Source: a virus. Taken from it: 24,364 nucleotides of DNA. A model generated the notes under the pieces. That model was not told where the DNA came from and did not search any database. It saw only the letters and a program-made list of their open reading frames with translations. Positions 23,977-24,364 of the stretch are shown here, in pieces. The position numbers and the translations under genes are program-made. Location: positions 1 through 24,364 of IMG/VR virus record IMGVR_UViG_3300009008_000245. One strand, written 5' to 3'. How positions within the stretch are numbered: position 1 is the stretch's first letter; the number at the start of each line of letters is the position of its first letter.

Positions 23977-24364
23977 ATGTCAGAACTAAACGGAAATTTA
24001 TTTAATGAAGCGTCTGAGCAGTTTGTTGAGAGTTCTCACAAATTCGTTCAACCAGTAAGATATTTTAAAAGTAACGACCCTTACTATTGGGAAGTTGATA
24101 ATATCCCTATTAAACAGTTAGAGGAGAATATTCTTTTCCTTAGGGACCAAGTTGCTAATAACTTAAGTATTTCTGGAATAGGCAGAGAGGATTTAGCAGA
24201 GCTTAAACCTTTTGTTAATGGGGCTGATAGGACTGTTTTTGTAAATCCTGGTCGATATACTGCAAGAATAAATGATGCTTATAATAAAGGTATTAATTTA
24301 CTTAATGAGGTGTATGCAAACTGGAATCCTCCTGGTGGGTCAGGTCCTCCTATTGACAGCGGTT
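23977..24364 (+). CDS. Appendage/fibre protein, N-terminal part (runs off the right edge)
   Basis: The frame starting at ATG 23977 is open to the window end, giving 129 whole codons. It begins MSELNGNLFNEASEQF. Residues about 24-60 (VQPVRYFKSNDPYYWEV, DNIPIKQLEENILFLRDQVA) align with the N-terminus of the tailspike, with the common pattern Y-x-W-E-x-D-N-x-P-x-x-x-L-E-E. Residues about 72-105 (ELKPFVNGADRTVFVNPGR, YTARINDAYNKGINLLNEV) are conserved-looking but unassigned. Residues 116-129 are Pro/Gly-rich (NPPGGSGPP), probably a hinge before the next domain. The shared N-terminus suggests both proteins dock to the same baseplate receptor, with different distal parts. The function beyond this cannot be judged from the fragment. 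Confidence 0.75.
   Translation, partial: MSELNGNLFNEASEQFVESSHKFVQPVRYFKSNDPYYWEVDNIPIKQLEENILFLRDQVANNLSISGIGREDLAELKPFVNGADRTVFVNPGRYTARINDAYNKGINLLNEVYANWNPPGGSGPPIDSG

Overview
The window is a late structural segment of a contractile-tailed phage (myovirus, Caudoviricetes). All genes lie on the + strand and are packed end to end, many with ATGA or TAATG stop/start overlaps. Total non-coding sequence is under 100 bases, and no stretch longer than about 30 bases lacks a gene. I see no tRNA, rRNA, CRISPR array, insertion sequence, integrase or bacterial housekeeping gene. The DNA is AT-rich (about one third GC by eye, AGA-biased arginine codons). The host cannot be named from the sequence; the mosaic of baseplate and lectin-like modules resembles large phages of environmental, often marine, bacteria, but that is inference.

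Layout. 1-1406: C-terminal part of a probable tape measure protein, with a 51-bp/17-residue tandem repeat at the window edge and a long hydrophobic segment. 1417-6246: central baseplate and hub, namely a tube-initiator-like protein, a short gp53/LysM-like wedge protein, a very large hub protein and a gp5/GpV-like spike without a lysozyme domain. 6246-8993: a 915-residue protein with a C-terminal LamG/concanavalin-like module between the spike and wedge genes. 8990-15457: wedge cassette gp25-like, gp6/J-like and a very large gp7/gpI-like protein, in the T4 gp25-gp6-gp7 and P2 W-J-I order. 15457-20438: three consecutive paralogues built on one core domain of about 190 residues, occurring alone, with a large C-terminal extension, and split by a large insertion. 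20440-23964: a beta-helical tailspike-like protein. 23977 to the end: the N-terminus of another appendage protein whose first 60 residues resemble those of the tailspike.

How it works together. The tape measure sets tail length and occupies the tube. The initiator, hub and spike form the central baseplate. gp25, gp6 and gp7/I-like proteins form the wedges around it. The downstream paralogues and spikes are probably the peripheral receptor-binding layer. Carbohydrate-binding-like modules (LamG in the 915-residue protein, a GWYR-type sandwich in two paralogues, a Calx-beta-like region in one) recur across the baseplate, suggesting a particle with several kinds of adhesion module. The most notable signals are the nested three-paralogue set, the shared WExDNxP adaptor, the near-identical 17-residue repeats and two GC-rich islands inside the AT-rich hub gene.
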